59,840 nucleotides of DNA, from assembly GCA_015491735.1 (NCBI GenBank), contig WFVH01000001.1:1-59840 (forward strand). Reading direction: 5' to 3'. How positions within the stretch are numbered: the first letter of the stretch is position 1; every line of letters begins with the position of its first letter. This stretch comes from Gammaproteobacteria bacterium (GTDB lineage Bacteria > Pseudomonadota > Gammaproteobacteria > Thiohalospirales > Thiohalospiraceae). The notes beneath the pieces were generated by a model. The model ran no database searches and was not told where the DNA came from. It was given only the letters and a program-made list of their open reading frames with translations. The position numbers and the translations under genes were made by a program. Shown in pieces: positions 32,600 to 41,270 of this stretch.

Positions 32600-32753
32600 G
32601 TAGCTACACAGATAGCCTTTGGAATGCGCCATTTCTGCGTTGAAAAATGGTCAGTTACCGTTGCAAACTCACATTTTTCGCCTTGAAGCGGTGAACCTCA
32701 GGGGATATCTGGGCTGGTTGCTTCCAAAATATTACAATTCGCTAAGTAGTTAC
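32600..32753. mobile_element. MITE, GTAACTATTCAGC family (copy 3, degenerate), before rho
   Basis: Aligns end to end with copies 1 and 2: the left end is GTAGCTACACAGATAGCC, the central part CGCCATTTCTGCGTTGAAAA is nearly unchanged, and the right end is GCTAAGTAGTTAC. Length 154 bp, many substitutions, so an old insertion. It fills part of the 414-bp trxA-rho gap; the rest (32754-32921) holds the rho leader, with an imperfect GGCTGT/ACAGGCC hairpin followed by a short T-run near 32838-32874. Confidence 0.75.
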
Positions 32754-32921
32754 GAGGTTGGTTAAGAGATATTCATCCTCCGCTGTTTGCAGCAGGGGGA
32801 AGGGGCTTCAGGTTCCCGCTTTTTGGCATAAAATTTATAAGGCTGTTTACAGGCCACCGTTTCTACTTTTTTAACTCTATCCCCGCGATATATCAAACGC
32901 ATTTAAATCTGATTGACAATC

Positions 32922-34181
32922 ATGAATCTGACAGAACTGAAGAGGCGGAAAGCCTCAGAGCTTGTTGATCTGGCTCAGTCTCTGGGTATTGAGGGAAATA
33001 CCCGGGCGCGCAAGCAGGATATCATCTTCTCCATATTGAAAGCGCATGCAAAGAGTGGCGAGGATATTTTTGGTGGGGGTGTGCTGGAGATTCTGCAGGA
33101 TGGTTTCGGTTTTTTGCGCTCGGCTGACAGCTCCTATCTGGCTGGTCCGGACGATATCTATGTTTCACCCAGTCAGATTCGCCGCTTTAATCTGCGCACG
33201 GGAGATAGTGTCGAAGGCAAGATTCGTCCTCCCAAGGAGGGGGAGCGCTATTTCGCCCTGTTGAAAGTAGACAGGATCAATTTCGAAGCGCCGGAAAATG
33301 CCAAGTTCAAGGTGTTGTTTGAAAACCTTACCCCACTGCATGCCGAAGCGCGTATGGTGATGGAGATGGGTAACGGCAGTACGGAGGATCTTACGGCCCG
33401 CATCATCGATCTCGTTTCACCTATCGGCAAGGGGCAGCGTGGCCTGATTGTATCGCCGCCAAAGGCGGGAAAAACCATGATGCTGCAGCAGCTTGCCCAT
33501 TCCATAGCCTCCAGGCATCCCGAATGTTATTTGATAGTCCTGCTTATCGATGAGCGGCCCGAAGAGGTTACGGAAATGGAGCGCTCCGTACGCGGAGAGG
33601 TCGTTTCCAGCACTTTCGATGAGCCTGCTACCCGGCATGTTCAGGTGGCCGAGATGGTTATTGAAAAGGCCAAACGACTGGTGGAGCACAAGAAAGATGT
33701 CGTTATCCTGCTTGACTCGATTACTCGCCTGGCCCGTGCCTACAACACCGTCATTCCCTCCTCCGGCAAGGTCCTTACCGGCGGCGTGGATGCCAATGCC
33801 CTGCATCGCCCCAAGCGTTTCTTTGGCGCTGCGCGTAATATCGAAGAAGGGGGATCCCTTACCATCATTGCCACTGCCCTGGTGGATACCGGGTCGCGCA
33901 TGGATGATGTTATCTATGAAGAGTTCAAGGGTACGGGAAATATGGAGCTGCATCTGGACAGGAAGATTGCTGAAAAACGAATCTATCCGGCCATCAATAT
34001 CAATCGCTCCGGTACTCGACGGGAAGAAAAACTTATTTCGGTTGATGAGTTGCAGAAAATCTGGATTCTGCGCAAACTGCTTCACCCAATGGACGAGTTG
34101 GCAGCGATGGAGTTTTTACAGGACAAGCTCAAAGTAACCAAAACAAATGCGGAATTTTTCGACTCCATGAGGCGTCAGTAG
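32922..34181 (+). CDS. rho: Transcription termination factor Rho
   Basis: A hexameric RNA helicase of 419 residues, the E. coli length. The N-terminal RNA-binding domain starts [19 protein letters not shown] with the RNP motif DGFGFLRS. The Walker A is [10 protein letters not shown], the Walker [17 protein letters not shown] and the Q/R-loop region [24 protein letters not shown] 32922 gives the standard N-terminus; a TTG three codons earlier is possible. The long leader may serve autoregulation, known for rho in E. coli. Confidence 0.98.
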   Translation: MNLTELKRRKASELVDLAQSLGIEGNTRARKQDIIFSILKAHAKSGEDIFGGGVLEILQDGFGFLRSADSSYLAGPDDIYVSPSQIRRFNLRTGDSVEGKIRPPKEGERYFALLKVDRINFEAPENAKFKVLFENLTPLHAEARMVMEMGNGSTEDLTARIIDLVSPIGKGQRGLIVSPPKAGKTMMLQQLAHSIASRHPECYLIVLLIDERPEEVTEMERSVRGEVVSSTFDEPATRHVQVAEMVIEKAKRLVEHKKDVVILLDSITRLARAYNTVIPSSGKVLTGGVDANALHRPKRFFGAARNIEEGGSLTIIATALVDTGSRMDDVIYEEFKGTGNMELHLDRKIAEKRIYPAININRSGTRREEKLISVDELQKIWILRKLLHPMDELAAMEFLQDKLKVTKTNAEFFDSMRRQ

Positions 34182-34197
34182 CCCAGGGGAGAATCTG

Positions 34198-34222
34198 CCA
34201 GGAATTCTGGGTGTTTTTTGTT
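34198..34222 (+). terminator. Rho-gene intrinsic terminator
   Basis: A CCAG/CTGG stem around GAATT is followed by GTGTTTTTTG just after the rho stop. The stem is short, but the T-run and position fit an intrinsic terminator. Confidence 0.55.
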
Positions 34223-34291
34223 ACCGGCAATCTGTCACTCACTCTGTATTGAGCCGGGTTAATCAATCATGAACGTTCGTCTGAACGTCCC

Positions 34292-35629
34292 TTAATCCAG
34301 CCCCAGTTTTTTCAGCCGGTAACGCAGGGAGCGAAAACTCATCCCTAACAGCTCGGCAGCGGCGGTTTTATTATTTCTGGTTTCCATTAACGCCGTCTGG
34401 ATTGCCTCTTTTTCGATGTTTGCCAGATAGGTCTCCAGCGGCAACTCTCCTTTTTTTTGTACGATATTTTTATTTTGGAGTTCTCCCGACGGGGTGATAC
34501 CCAGATCCTGATGTTCGACAATGCCGTTTTCGCAGAGTGCGAAAGCCCGCTCCAGAATATTTTCCAGCTCTCTGACATTACCGGGGAAGTGATACTGTTG
34601 TAGCTGTGAGATGGCATCACTCGACAGCCTGGGAGCGGGCTGCCGGTTCTGTTTTGCCAGCCTGCCCATGATGTGGTCAATCAGTACCGGAAGATCTTCC
34701 AAACGATCGCGCAGGGCGGGAACCGGTATCTCGATAACATTGATGCGGTAGTAGAGATCCTGCCGAAAGTTGCCCTGCTCTACCAGACTGCCAAGATCTT
34801 TATGTGTCGCGCTCAGAATCCGCACGTCCACAGACGTTTCCCGAGAGGCGCCGATCGGACGGACTTTTTTTTCCTGAATGGCTCGTAACAGCTTTACCTG
34901 CATATTCAGCGGCAGATCAGCCACCTCATCGAGAAACAGAGTGCCACCATCGGCGGCCTTGAACAGGCCCTCCTTGTCGGCCGTTGCGCCGGTGAAGCTA
35001 CCTTTTTTGTGGCCGAAAAACTCGCTCTCTACCAACTCGGTGGGAATGGCGCCGCAGTTGACAGGAACAAAGGCGTTGTCGCTGCGCGGTCCCTGCCTGT
35101 GAATCATATGGGCGACCAGCTCTTTTCCTGTGCCGGATTCGCCACGAATAAGGACAGGGGCCTGGCTACGGGATACCTTTTCCACCGCACCACGCAGAGA
35201 GCACATGGCGCTGGAGTCCCCCAAAAGAATATGGCGGGTGCGCCGTTCCCGGGGTTGGCGTGGGGAGATACGCAGCGCGCTGCGGACCTGGTTGCGCAGT
35301 ATCTGCAAATCGACCGGTTTGGAAAGAAAGTCAAATGCTCCCGCCTTGAGCGCTTCGATCGCCAGCTCCATATTGCCATGAGCAGTGATGACAGCCACCG
35401 GCAGAGCGGGGTGTTTGTCCCTGATCTGTTTGAGCAGATCCAGTCCGTTTCCATCCGGAAGCCTCATATCGGTCAGGCAGATATCGAAATCATATCGTTG
35501 TAACAGAGTATGTGCCTCGGCCAGTGTTTGAGCGATCTGGGTATCTATCTCCATGGCGGAGAGAGTGAGTTCCAGCAGCTCACAAATGTCGGGTTCGTCG
35601 TCGATGATCAAGGCGAGTGGTCGGGACAT
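34292..35629 (-). CDS. pilR: Sigma-54-dependent response regulator PilR
   Basis: An NtrC-type regulator of 445 residues that with PilS controls pilA in type IV pilus bacteria. The receiver domain has phospho-acceptor Asp in DICLTDMRLPDGNG. The AAA+ domain has Walker A GESGTGKE, the sigma-54 loop as GSFTGA (usual GAFTGA) and Walker B GGTLFLDEVADLP. The C-terminal Fis-type helix-turn-helix is KTAAAELLGMSFRSLRYRLKKLGL. I start at 35629 (MSRPLALIIDDEPD); the reading frame extends 34 codons upstream without homology. About 180 bp separates it from pilS. No pilin gene is in the window. Confidence 0.93.
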   Translation of the reverse strand: MSRPLALIIDDEPDICELLELTLSAMEIDTQIAQTLAEAHTLLQRYDFDICLTDMRLPDGNGLDLLKQIRDKHPALPVAVITAHGNMELAIEALKAGAFDFLSKPVDLQILRNQVRSALRISPRQPRERRTRHILLGDSSAMCSLRGAVEKVSRSQAPVLIRGESGTGKELVAHMIHRQGPRSDNAFVPVNCGAIPTELVESEFFGHKKGSFTGATADKEGLFKAADGGTLFLDEVADLPLNMQVKLLRAIQEKKVRPIGASRETSVDVRILSATHKDLGSLVEQGNFRQDLYYRINVIEIPVPALRDRLEDLPVLIDHIMGRLAKQNRQPAPRLSSDAISQLQQYHFPGNVRELENILERAFALCENGIVEHQDLGITPSGELQNKNIVQKKGELPLETYLANIEKEAIQTALMETRNNKTAAAELLGMSFRSLRYRLKKLGLD

Positions 35630-35811
35630 CTTTCTATCTGTTTTGTTGCCGATAAGGCAAGCTTGACTGTCGGGCTTCAGGGTGTCTGTGGTGGTCTTGG
35701 AACTGAATGCCGCCTTCACCTGCGGATACACAAACAGCTTGGCTGCTCCCGCCCCTTTTGCAAGAGAAAAAAGCCCCCTGAAACCCTGAAATGGCGAGTG
35801 ATCCAGAGTAG

Positions 35812-37455
35812 CTAACCAGCACCGGAGTATTCACGCGGGATGTTGGAAGAGCCGGGAGGAAGTGCGCCAAACTCAATATGAAAACAGGCCCCGTTTTCAG
35901 AACTGCGCCGGTAGTGGATGCGGGCTTGGTTTGCGCTGCAAAGTTCCCGCACGATATAGAGTCCCAGGCCGGTTCCCTTGGCGTCGGTAGTAAAAAACGG
36001 CTCGAAGATCTGCTGCTCCAGCTCTGGAGCGATACCGGAACCGTTGTCACACACTTCCATAAAGGGGGCGTTGTTGTCCGCAGAGATGGCGCCATACAGC
36101 ACAATCTTTGGTGCAGCTTCTTTCTCACAAGCGCGCACGGCATTCTGATACAAATTCCACACGACCTGATGGAGCTGATCGGGATCGAAGCTGACTTCCA
36201 TATGCGGGTGAACGATTTTGGTATCGATGGCAATGTTTTTTCTATCGGCCATTTCCCGAAATTCTGAAATGGCTGTTTCCAGCCAGGATTTCAAGTGGAT
36301 AGTTTGGCTATTCGCTGGTTTGCCCCGCCCCAGTTGAAGAATATTCTCGATAATGGTGTTCACTCGTCCGGCATGGGTTCGAATGATCTCTCCCAGGCGT
36401 TGGTCGGCATCGTTCAGCCGCGGTGATTCCGCCAACAGCTGTCCGGCGTGGCTGATAGCGCCAATTGGATTGCGTATTTCATGGGCAATACTGGCTGTGA
36501 GGCGCCCCAGAGAGGCCAGTTTCATCTGTTGGGCTTGTTGAGCCAGAGCAGCGCAGTCCTCGAGGTAGACAATGATACAGTCATCCCTCCCGCTTCCCAG
36601 CGGTGTCAGGCGGGCAAGAAGTTGCCGGGAGTGGATCTGTACGGGGTTGGAAGGGTTCTGTCGCTGTTGCCAATCCTTAATCTGCCTGGCCAGTTCGGGG
36701 GTGATTGCCGAGAGCGTTCGCGGAGCCGCTTCAGCGGAAATCTGCAACATCGCCATGGCGGCCTGGTTCATCTGGTGAATGCGGCCATGGGCATCTACGA
36801 CGATGATCCCGGACTGCATCTGTTGAATAATATGTTCATTGAGTTGGGTGAGGTCGGCCAGTTCGCTACTCTGCCGCCGGATGTGCTGTTCGCTCTCCCG
36901 CAGACGCTGCGCCAGCAGCGAGGCAAGCAGGGCTGTAGCGAAAAACACGGCGCCGGACAGGCCCGCCTGGAAGTAGTTTGCTGTAAAAGCGTTGCGGGCA
37001 TGGGCGTAAAGCTCTTCGCCCAGCAGGGACAACGCGGCAATGGCGGCGAACATGGCGGCAATGCGTGCCGGTAAAATGACGCCTGTGAGCGCGAGCGGGA
37101 GAATCAACAGCATACCAAGACCACTGGAAACACCGCCACTGGCATGAATAAGCAGGGTGATAGCGGTGATATCGACGGCTATCTGCAGATAGAGCCAACG
37201 GTTCAGTGAGGTATTGCGGGGCAGAACAAAAGGGGCAAAACCAAACAGGAGCCAGGCGGTACAGGCGTAGCGCGCCAACTCCGGGTTATGATGGCCATAG
37301 GGGATGTACCTGTTTCCAAAGGCGAGTAGCAGAAGCAGCAGCAAGGCGATGGCCAAGCGGTAGCGATTGAGCAGGCGCAACAGGCGCCAGTTCCGGGTTT
37401 CGCTTCGGCGGGGCATGGTGCTTTTTGTGGAGTCAATCGTGATGTTCGGGGTCAT
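35812..37455 (-). CDS. pilS: Sensor histidine kinase PilS
   Basis: Partner of PilR, about 547 residues: a hydrophobic N-terminal region with several helices ([18 protein letters not shown] onward), a PAS-like domain ([20 protein letters not shown]), the H-box [20 protein letters not shown], the N-box [13 protein letters not shown] and the G-boxes [11 protein letters not shown] and [10 protein letters not shown]. The start is uncertain. ATG 37455 overlaps yacG by 23 bp; GTG 37503 has a good GGGGAG site but lies deeper in yacG; ATG 37416 avoids overlap. PilS enzymes sense pilin levels in the membrane. Confidence 0.92.
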   Translation of the reverse strand: MTPNITIDSTKSTMPRRSETRNWRLLRLLNRYRLAIALLLLLLLAFGNRYIPYGHHNPELARYACTAWLLFGFAPFVLPRNTSLNRWLYLQIAVDITAITLLIHASGGVSSGLGMLLILPLALTGVILPARIAAMFAAIAALSLLGEELYAHARNAFTANYFQAGLSGAVFFATALLASLLAQRLRESEQHIRRQSSELADLTQLNEHIIQQMQSGIIVVDAHGRIHQMNQAAMAMLQISAEAAPRTLSAITPELARQIKDWQQRQNPSNPVQIHSRQLLARLTPLGSGRDDCIIVYLEDCAALAQQAQQMKLASLGRLTASIAHEIRNPIGAISHAGQLLAESPRLNDADQRLGEIIRTHAGRVNTIIENILQLGRGKPANSQTIHLKSWLETAISEFREMADRKNIAIDTKIVHPHMEVSFDPDQLHQVVWNLYQNAVRACEKEAAPKIVLYGAISADNNAPFMEVCDNGSGIAPELEQQIFEPFFTTDAKGTGLGLYIVRELCSANQARIHYRRSSENGACFHIEFGALPPGSSNIPREYSGAG

Positions 37456-37639
37456 CGCTGTTTCGGGAAATTGCGGATTGACCTGGAATGCGGCGCGACT
37501 CACCGGCCCACTCCCCCAGATCGATCAGTCTGCAGCGCTCACTGCAGAACGGGCGCCAGCGCTCGTCCTTGCACCAAAAGATCTCCTTGTTACAGGTAGG
37601 GCATTTAACCTTCTGGTTGATTACACAATCGTTTTTCAT
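37433..37639 (-). CDS. yacG: DNA gyrase inhibitor / zinc-binding protein YacG
   Basis: A 68-residue zinc protein with four cysteines in [11 protein letters not shown] and [15 protein letters not shown], a hallmark of YacG, which binds GyrB in E. coli. It follows coaE as in other gammaproteobacteria. I use ATG 37639 (MKNDCVINQ); a TTG seven codons upstream is possible. The C-terminus after RRIPG is polar and poorly conserved. Confidence 0.93.
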   Translation of the reverse strand: MKNDCVINQKVKCPTCNKEIFWCKDERWRPFCSERCRLIDLGEWAGESRRIPGQSAISRNSDDPEHHD

Positions 37640-37666
37640 GAAATTCCAACTCTTTTCCAATCGGAT

Positions 37667-38314
37667 TCAGCCGGGTTTTTGATACGCTTTCAGATACATC
37701 CGGTGCAACTGTTCAACCTTTTTTTCAAGCAGTGCCCGATCACCTTCGTTGGTTACCACATCATCGGCAGCAGCCAGCCGCTCGCTGCGTTCCACCTGTG
37801 TGGCAACTATCTGCTCTACTCGCCTCCTGTCGATACCGCCACGCGCCAGGGTTCGCTCGATTTGCAGCGACTCGGGGAGATCGACCACCAGGATTCGGTT
37901 CACCTCGTCACGCCAGTCGCACTCCAGCAGCAACGGGATTTCAAGAATACAGTAGGGAGCCTCAATATACCGGCGTTGCCGCCGTAGTTCGTCGCGAATA
38001 AGCGGATGCAAGATTTGTTCCAGATTGCTCCGATCGTTGGGGTTTTCAAACACTATCTTCCGCAACCGAGTCCGATCCAGGCTGCCGTTGGCGTGAAGAA
38101 CCTGTTTGCCAAAGCACGCAACGATCCGTTTGAGGCCGGGCTGGCCCGGCTTGACAAGCTCACGGGCGATCGCATCGGTATCGATAACCGGTACACCGAG
38201 TGCCGAGAACAGGTTGCCCACGGTGCTTTTCCCGCTGCCGATCCCGCCGGTAAGCCCAACGGCCGGTGTGTTGTTGGCGCCTGTTTTTTTTGCCGGGTTA
38301 TCGCTGATTGTCAT
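37667..38314 (-). CDS. coaE: Dephospho-CoA kinase
   Basis: Last step of coenzyme A synthesis, phosphorylating the 3'-hydroxyl of dephospho-CoA; 215 residues. The P-loop is GLTGGIGSGKSTVG, followed by VPVIDTDAIARELV and the lid region NPNDRSNLEQILHPLIR. It is the first gene of coaE-yacG-pilS-pilR. pilB, pilC and pilD, which often lie just before coaE, are not present; a long intergenic region and the cytochrome genes lie there instead. Confidence 0.97.
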   Translation of the reverse strand: MTISDNPAKKTGANNTPAVGLTGGIGSGKSTVGNLFSALGVPVIDTDAIARELVKPGQPGLKRIVACFGKQVLHANGSLDRTRLRKIVFENPNDRSNLEQILHPLIRDELRRQRRYIEAPYCILEIPLLLECDWRDEVNRILVVDLPESLQIERTLARGGIDRRRVEQIVATQVERSERLAAADDVVTNEGDRALLEKKVEQLHRMYLKAYQKPG

Positions 38315-38842
38315 GGTTTACGCGCTGGGGTGGTCTCGTAATCATCTTTACTGGGCGGCGAAAGCAGGTCGCTGACGGGCCGCCCGCCCGTTTACAGTAC
38401 GCCAGCGGGTGGGAAGAAGCAATGTTGCCAACGAATGGCCATTTCCCTCTGTTTGCCTGCAAAAAGCCTGATATTTCGTAGGACAAAAATCCAGTCTATT
38501 TGGGCGGGTGTTTGCCTGGCGATACGGATGTGTGGCGATTTTTTTCTATTGTTGTACAAGAGGTTGAGCGTTTTTTGACAAATCAGGACGTATAATGATT
38601 AACGTGGGCAAAAAAATAATTCGGAAAACCTTTCTATCTCGCAAAAAATGGACTATCTTAATATCTGTTGACGGACTATGAGCTTCGAACAAGGAAACGG
38701 GGATAAGCGAAAAGATGAATCCGGTTCGTGTGATAACAAGTGTTTTCCAGGAATTGATGAAACCACCATCAAGAGTGGCCTACCGCTGTACATACGTACA
38801 ACAAGTAAAGAGAAGTAACATACCAACACAAGGGGTATTACT
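38315..38842. other. Regulatory intergenic region between coaE and cytochrome gene 1
   Basis: 528 bp between divergent genes. A hairpin GGGCGGC...GCCGCCC lies at about 38354-38390 in the leader of coaE. A TATAAT at 38591-38596 is a candidate -10 for the cytochrome gene, but the nearby TTGACA (38575-38580) is only 10 bp away, too close to be its -35. This leaves a leader of about 250 nt before ATG 38843, preceded by AAGGGG. No gene is seen. Confidence 0.5.
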
Positions 38843-40741
38843 ATGTTCAGGAAACTGTTAAAAGGAGTCCTGGTCACGGCAGCCATGGTTATGGCTGGCG
38901 CGGCATGGGCTAAATTACCACCCCCACCGGTGAACCAGAATCTCGGGATACCGGACGGGGCCTTTTCAACCATGACAGCCGAAACCTGTCTCGGTTGTCA
39001 CGGAGACCCGGCCAATGCGCCTGCTCCGGTCAAAATCGGCTATCTGCCGGATCGGCACCACCTGCGGGTTGGTACGCCTATCGATCCCGATTACTCCGCG
39101 TCTCCCTATCCAAACCCGGAGTTGACTCACACCTGCTTCACGTGCCACGAAGTCGATGTGGTTGATGATCCAAACTCACCGGATGGGCAAAAGAAGGTTG
39201 TCAATATCGGGAAAGAGAAAAGCGATCCCAATTTCCGTAACTGCATGAGGTGTCATGAACAGAAAACCAATGCAGCAGGGATACTGGAGGCTACGGTTCA
39301 TCATCTGACCGACAAGGCGCAGCGCAAGCAGTGTCATGCCTGCCATGGTAGCCTGATAAACGATCCCACCGACGACCATCGCATCCCCGATCCGGATAAC
39401 AGCGAAAATGCAGCCCGGCATTGCGGCTCCGTTCCCGCTGATGGCGACCGTAATTTTTATGATATTTCCATCATAACGCCGTGGCCGGGTGACTATTATG
39501 ACAATCCAAGTTTCGACTGGAAGAAGCTGCTGAACACGCTCTATGCGGATTGCCCGGACTACGCCAAGCGGTACTACGATCCAGAGGTGCTGGGTGGCCA
39601 GTTCAATATCAATCCGCCGAAGTACAAGTACGAAGTGGATGCTGCTGGCAATATTCAGGCCATAGAGGTGCCGGATGGAGAGCCGGGTGGACGCCGGACG
39701 GGTAATTGCGCGCACTGTCACGACGCAGGCGAGAACCCGGGCGATGCGGTTCAGCCCAATACCGGACTGGCCAAGGCGGATGTCGGCTCGAACAAGAACA
39801 ACCACCATGCAACGGGTGTCGGTCGCGTGGATAGAGGATCGGTGCATTCGTGCACTCTCTGTCACGGCCCTGGCTTCCCGGGAGGAGGAGATCCTGACGG
39901 AAAGCTCAACTTTGACAGTACATCACTTTACAGCATTCGCGGTTGTGAAGTCTGCCACGGTGTTAGCACCTTGCACCTGATCGAGTTTGATGGCGAAGGT
40001 GATGGCATCGATCCGGGGATGGAAAAGCCCTTTATGGGGCATATCGGAAACACCATCAACTGTAACGGTTGTCACCTGAATTTCAGGACGGGGCAGGTCT
40101 ATCAGGCCAGCACGGGTTTGATGGATGGTAACTGGGAATTCGGTGGTGCTCCGGCCACTGTTTCTGAAATCAGCACAGTTGGCGCTATCGCGGGTACCGC
40201 AACCGAGATCTCGATTAAGGGAACGAGTCTGCAAGGCCCCACGACACGTCTGGAGCTGGTTGGAACCGATGGTAACATCATTGAAGTGCCGATGGAGGAA
40301 AACGATAACACCTCCGCAAAAGCCATCCTGCCGGCAGACGTTCCTGCTGACAACTATGAGCTCTATGTGACCAGAGGTACGGGAGACAAGGCGTTACGCA
40401 GTCTTGCCATCGCATTCCTGGTGGCTCCCCAGGTTAGCATAGATAACGTCAGTTGCAGCAACGGAACGGTGACGATCACCGGTAGCGGCTTCGGTAGCGA
40501 CTACGCTGTCGGATCGGATGCGCTTGGTGTCACCGGTGACGGCAGCAGCTGCTCCGTTGACTCCTGGTCCGACACCCAGATCGTCGCTAACTGCGGTGCG
40601 GGAACCGGTAGCGTTACCGTGGGCGGGTTGTTCGGTGAAGCCTCATCCGACGCTGCCTGCGGTGGCACGGATGCTGCTGGCCGGCCGAAATGGTGGTCCA
40701 TCTGGAGCTGGTGGTCCTCCTGGAGCTGGTCGCAGCGGTAG
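38843..40741 (+). CDS. Secreted octahaem c-type cytochrome with TIG-like domain and Trp-rich tail (1)
   Basis: A 632-residue electron-transfer protein. A Sec signal peptide ends AWA near residue 23; the mature protein starts KLPPPPVNQNLGIPD. Eight CxxCH sites begin at Cys 49, 98, 134, 164, 289, 337, 368 and 407. Extra His in DRHHL, VHHLTD, NHHATG and GHIGN could give bis-His ligation. Residues about 435-610 look like immunoglobulin/TIG-type sheets (TVTITGSGFG) with four cysteines shared with the paralogue. The last 16 residues, WWSIWSWWSSWSWSQR, hold seven Trp. The haem part recalls outer-surface cytochromes of Geobacter-like bacteria, from memory only. Role in extracellular electron transfer is inferred. 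Confidence 0.88.
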   Translation: MFRKLLKGVLVTAAMVMAGAAWAKLPPPPVNQNLGIPDGAFSTMTAETCLGCHGDPANAPAPVKIGYLPDRHHLRVGTPIDPDYSASPYPNPELTHTCFTCHEVDVVDDPNSPDGQKKVVNIGKEKSDPNFRNCMRCHEQKTNAAGILEATVHHLTDKAQRKQCHACHGSLINDPTDDHRIPDPDNSENAARHCGSVPADGDRNFYDISIITPWPGDYYDNPSFDWKKLLNTLYADCPDYAKRYYDPEVLGGQFNINPPKYKYEVDAAGNIQAIEVPDGEPGGRRTGNCAHCHDAGENPGDAVQPNTGLAKADVGSNKNNHHATGVGRVDRGSVHSCTLCHGPGFPGGGDPDGKLNFDSTSLYSIRGCEVCHGVSTLHLIEFDGEGDGIDPGMEKPFMGHIGNTINCNGCHLNFRTGQVYQASTGLMDGNWEFGGAPATVSEISTVGAIAGTATEISIKGTSLQGPTTRLELVGTDGNIIEVPMEENDNTSAKAILPADVPADNYELYVTRGTGDKALRSLAIAFLVAPQVSIDNVSCSNGTVTITGSGFGSDYAVGSDALGVTGDGSSCSVDSWSDTQIVANCGAGTGSVTVGGLFGEASSDAACGGTDAAGRPKWWSIWSWWSSWSWSQR

Positions 40742-40804
40742 TAGTATCGCCAGGTTTCGGGATAATTGGTATTGCTGTTATCCCGGAGCATGGAGAGAAG
40801 TGAT

Positions 40805-40838
40805 GGGAGTCCCCTTTTTTGGGGACTCCTTTTTTTTG
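40805..40838 (+). terminator. Strong intrinsic terminator after cytochrome gene 1
   Basis: GGGAGTCCCC (40805-40814), a T-rich loop, GGGGACTCC, then nine T. It separates the two cytochrome genes into different transcripts. Confidence 0.93.
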
Positions 40839-40880
40839 GTCTGTAGTGTATAAAAAAGCCGACCTTTGGTTATTGAAAAC

Positions 40881-40921
40881 GAACAGTTACCGGCTTGTTT
40901 TGTACTATGCTGAATAGTTAC
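40881..40921. repeat. MITE fragment (right end only)
   Basis: GAACAGTTACCGGCTTGTTT to GCTGAATAGTTAC matches the last 41 bp of the GTAACTATTCAGC MITE almost exactly and keeps the full 13-bp end; the left part is missing. It is one of two repeat pieces in the 529-bp gap between the cytochrome genes (40742-41270), which otherwise holds the terminator and no gene. Confidence 0.75.
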
Positions 40922-41111
40922 AACGAACAGAGTATAATCATCGCTGCAGTTCAACAAGATAGCTGGCGAGGCCGGTGTACTGATGTGCTGCACGAAAAAA
41001 ACAGAGCACTTCAGATGTTAACTTTTTGTTTAATCGTTGTTTTTCTGGCTAACGGGCGGCTTGGGACAGCCGGACTCCCCCAAGGCCATGACCACGGCTA
41101 TCAAAACAGTA

Positions 41112-41212
41112 TTAATCCGGCCACAATATAGATCGTATTCAGGACTTCCTGCGTTCTTCCGATCAAGGCGTCACTTGCCGGCTGAACGCGATCTGTATTG
41201 TGGCCGGGTTAA
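41112..41212. repeat. Palindromic repeat, TTAACCCGG family (copy c, complete, 101 bp)
   Basis: Left end TTAATCCGGCCACAATATAG and right end (reverse strand) TTAACCCGGCCACAATACAG; the inverted match extends over about 31 bases with four differences. The short core contains TTGCCGGCTGAACG, the part shared with copies a and b. It ends 58 bp before the start of cytochrome gene 2 and may carry or block its promoter. Confidence 0.75.
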
Positions 41213-41270
41213 CAGGGTAGGGCGCATCGACATGATTTTTTCCAGGTTGTCTGGATATTGGGGGGTAGCC

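Noticed and set aside
38575-38596. TTGACA and TATAAT before cytochrome gene 1 as one promoter
   Set aside because: Spacing is 10 bp, too short for sigma-70. I keep only the -10 as a possibility.
40691-40738. Tail as PEP-CTERM, GlyGly-CTERM or LPXTG signal
   Set aside because: It lacks the PEP, GG or LPxTG motif and a plain aliphatic helix, and has seven Trp.
40689-40741. Trp-rich tail as a frameshift artefact
   Set aside because: The same tail in frame at the end of a second, diverged gene makes an error unlikely.
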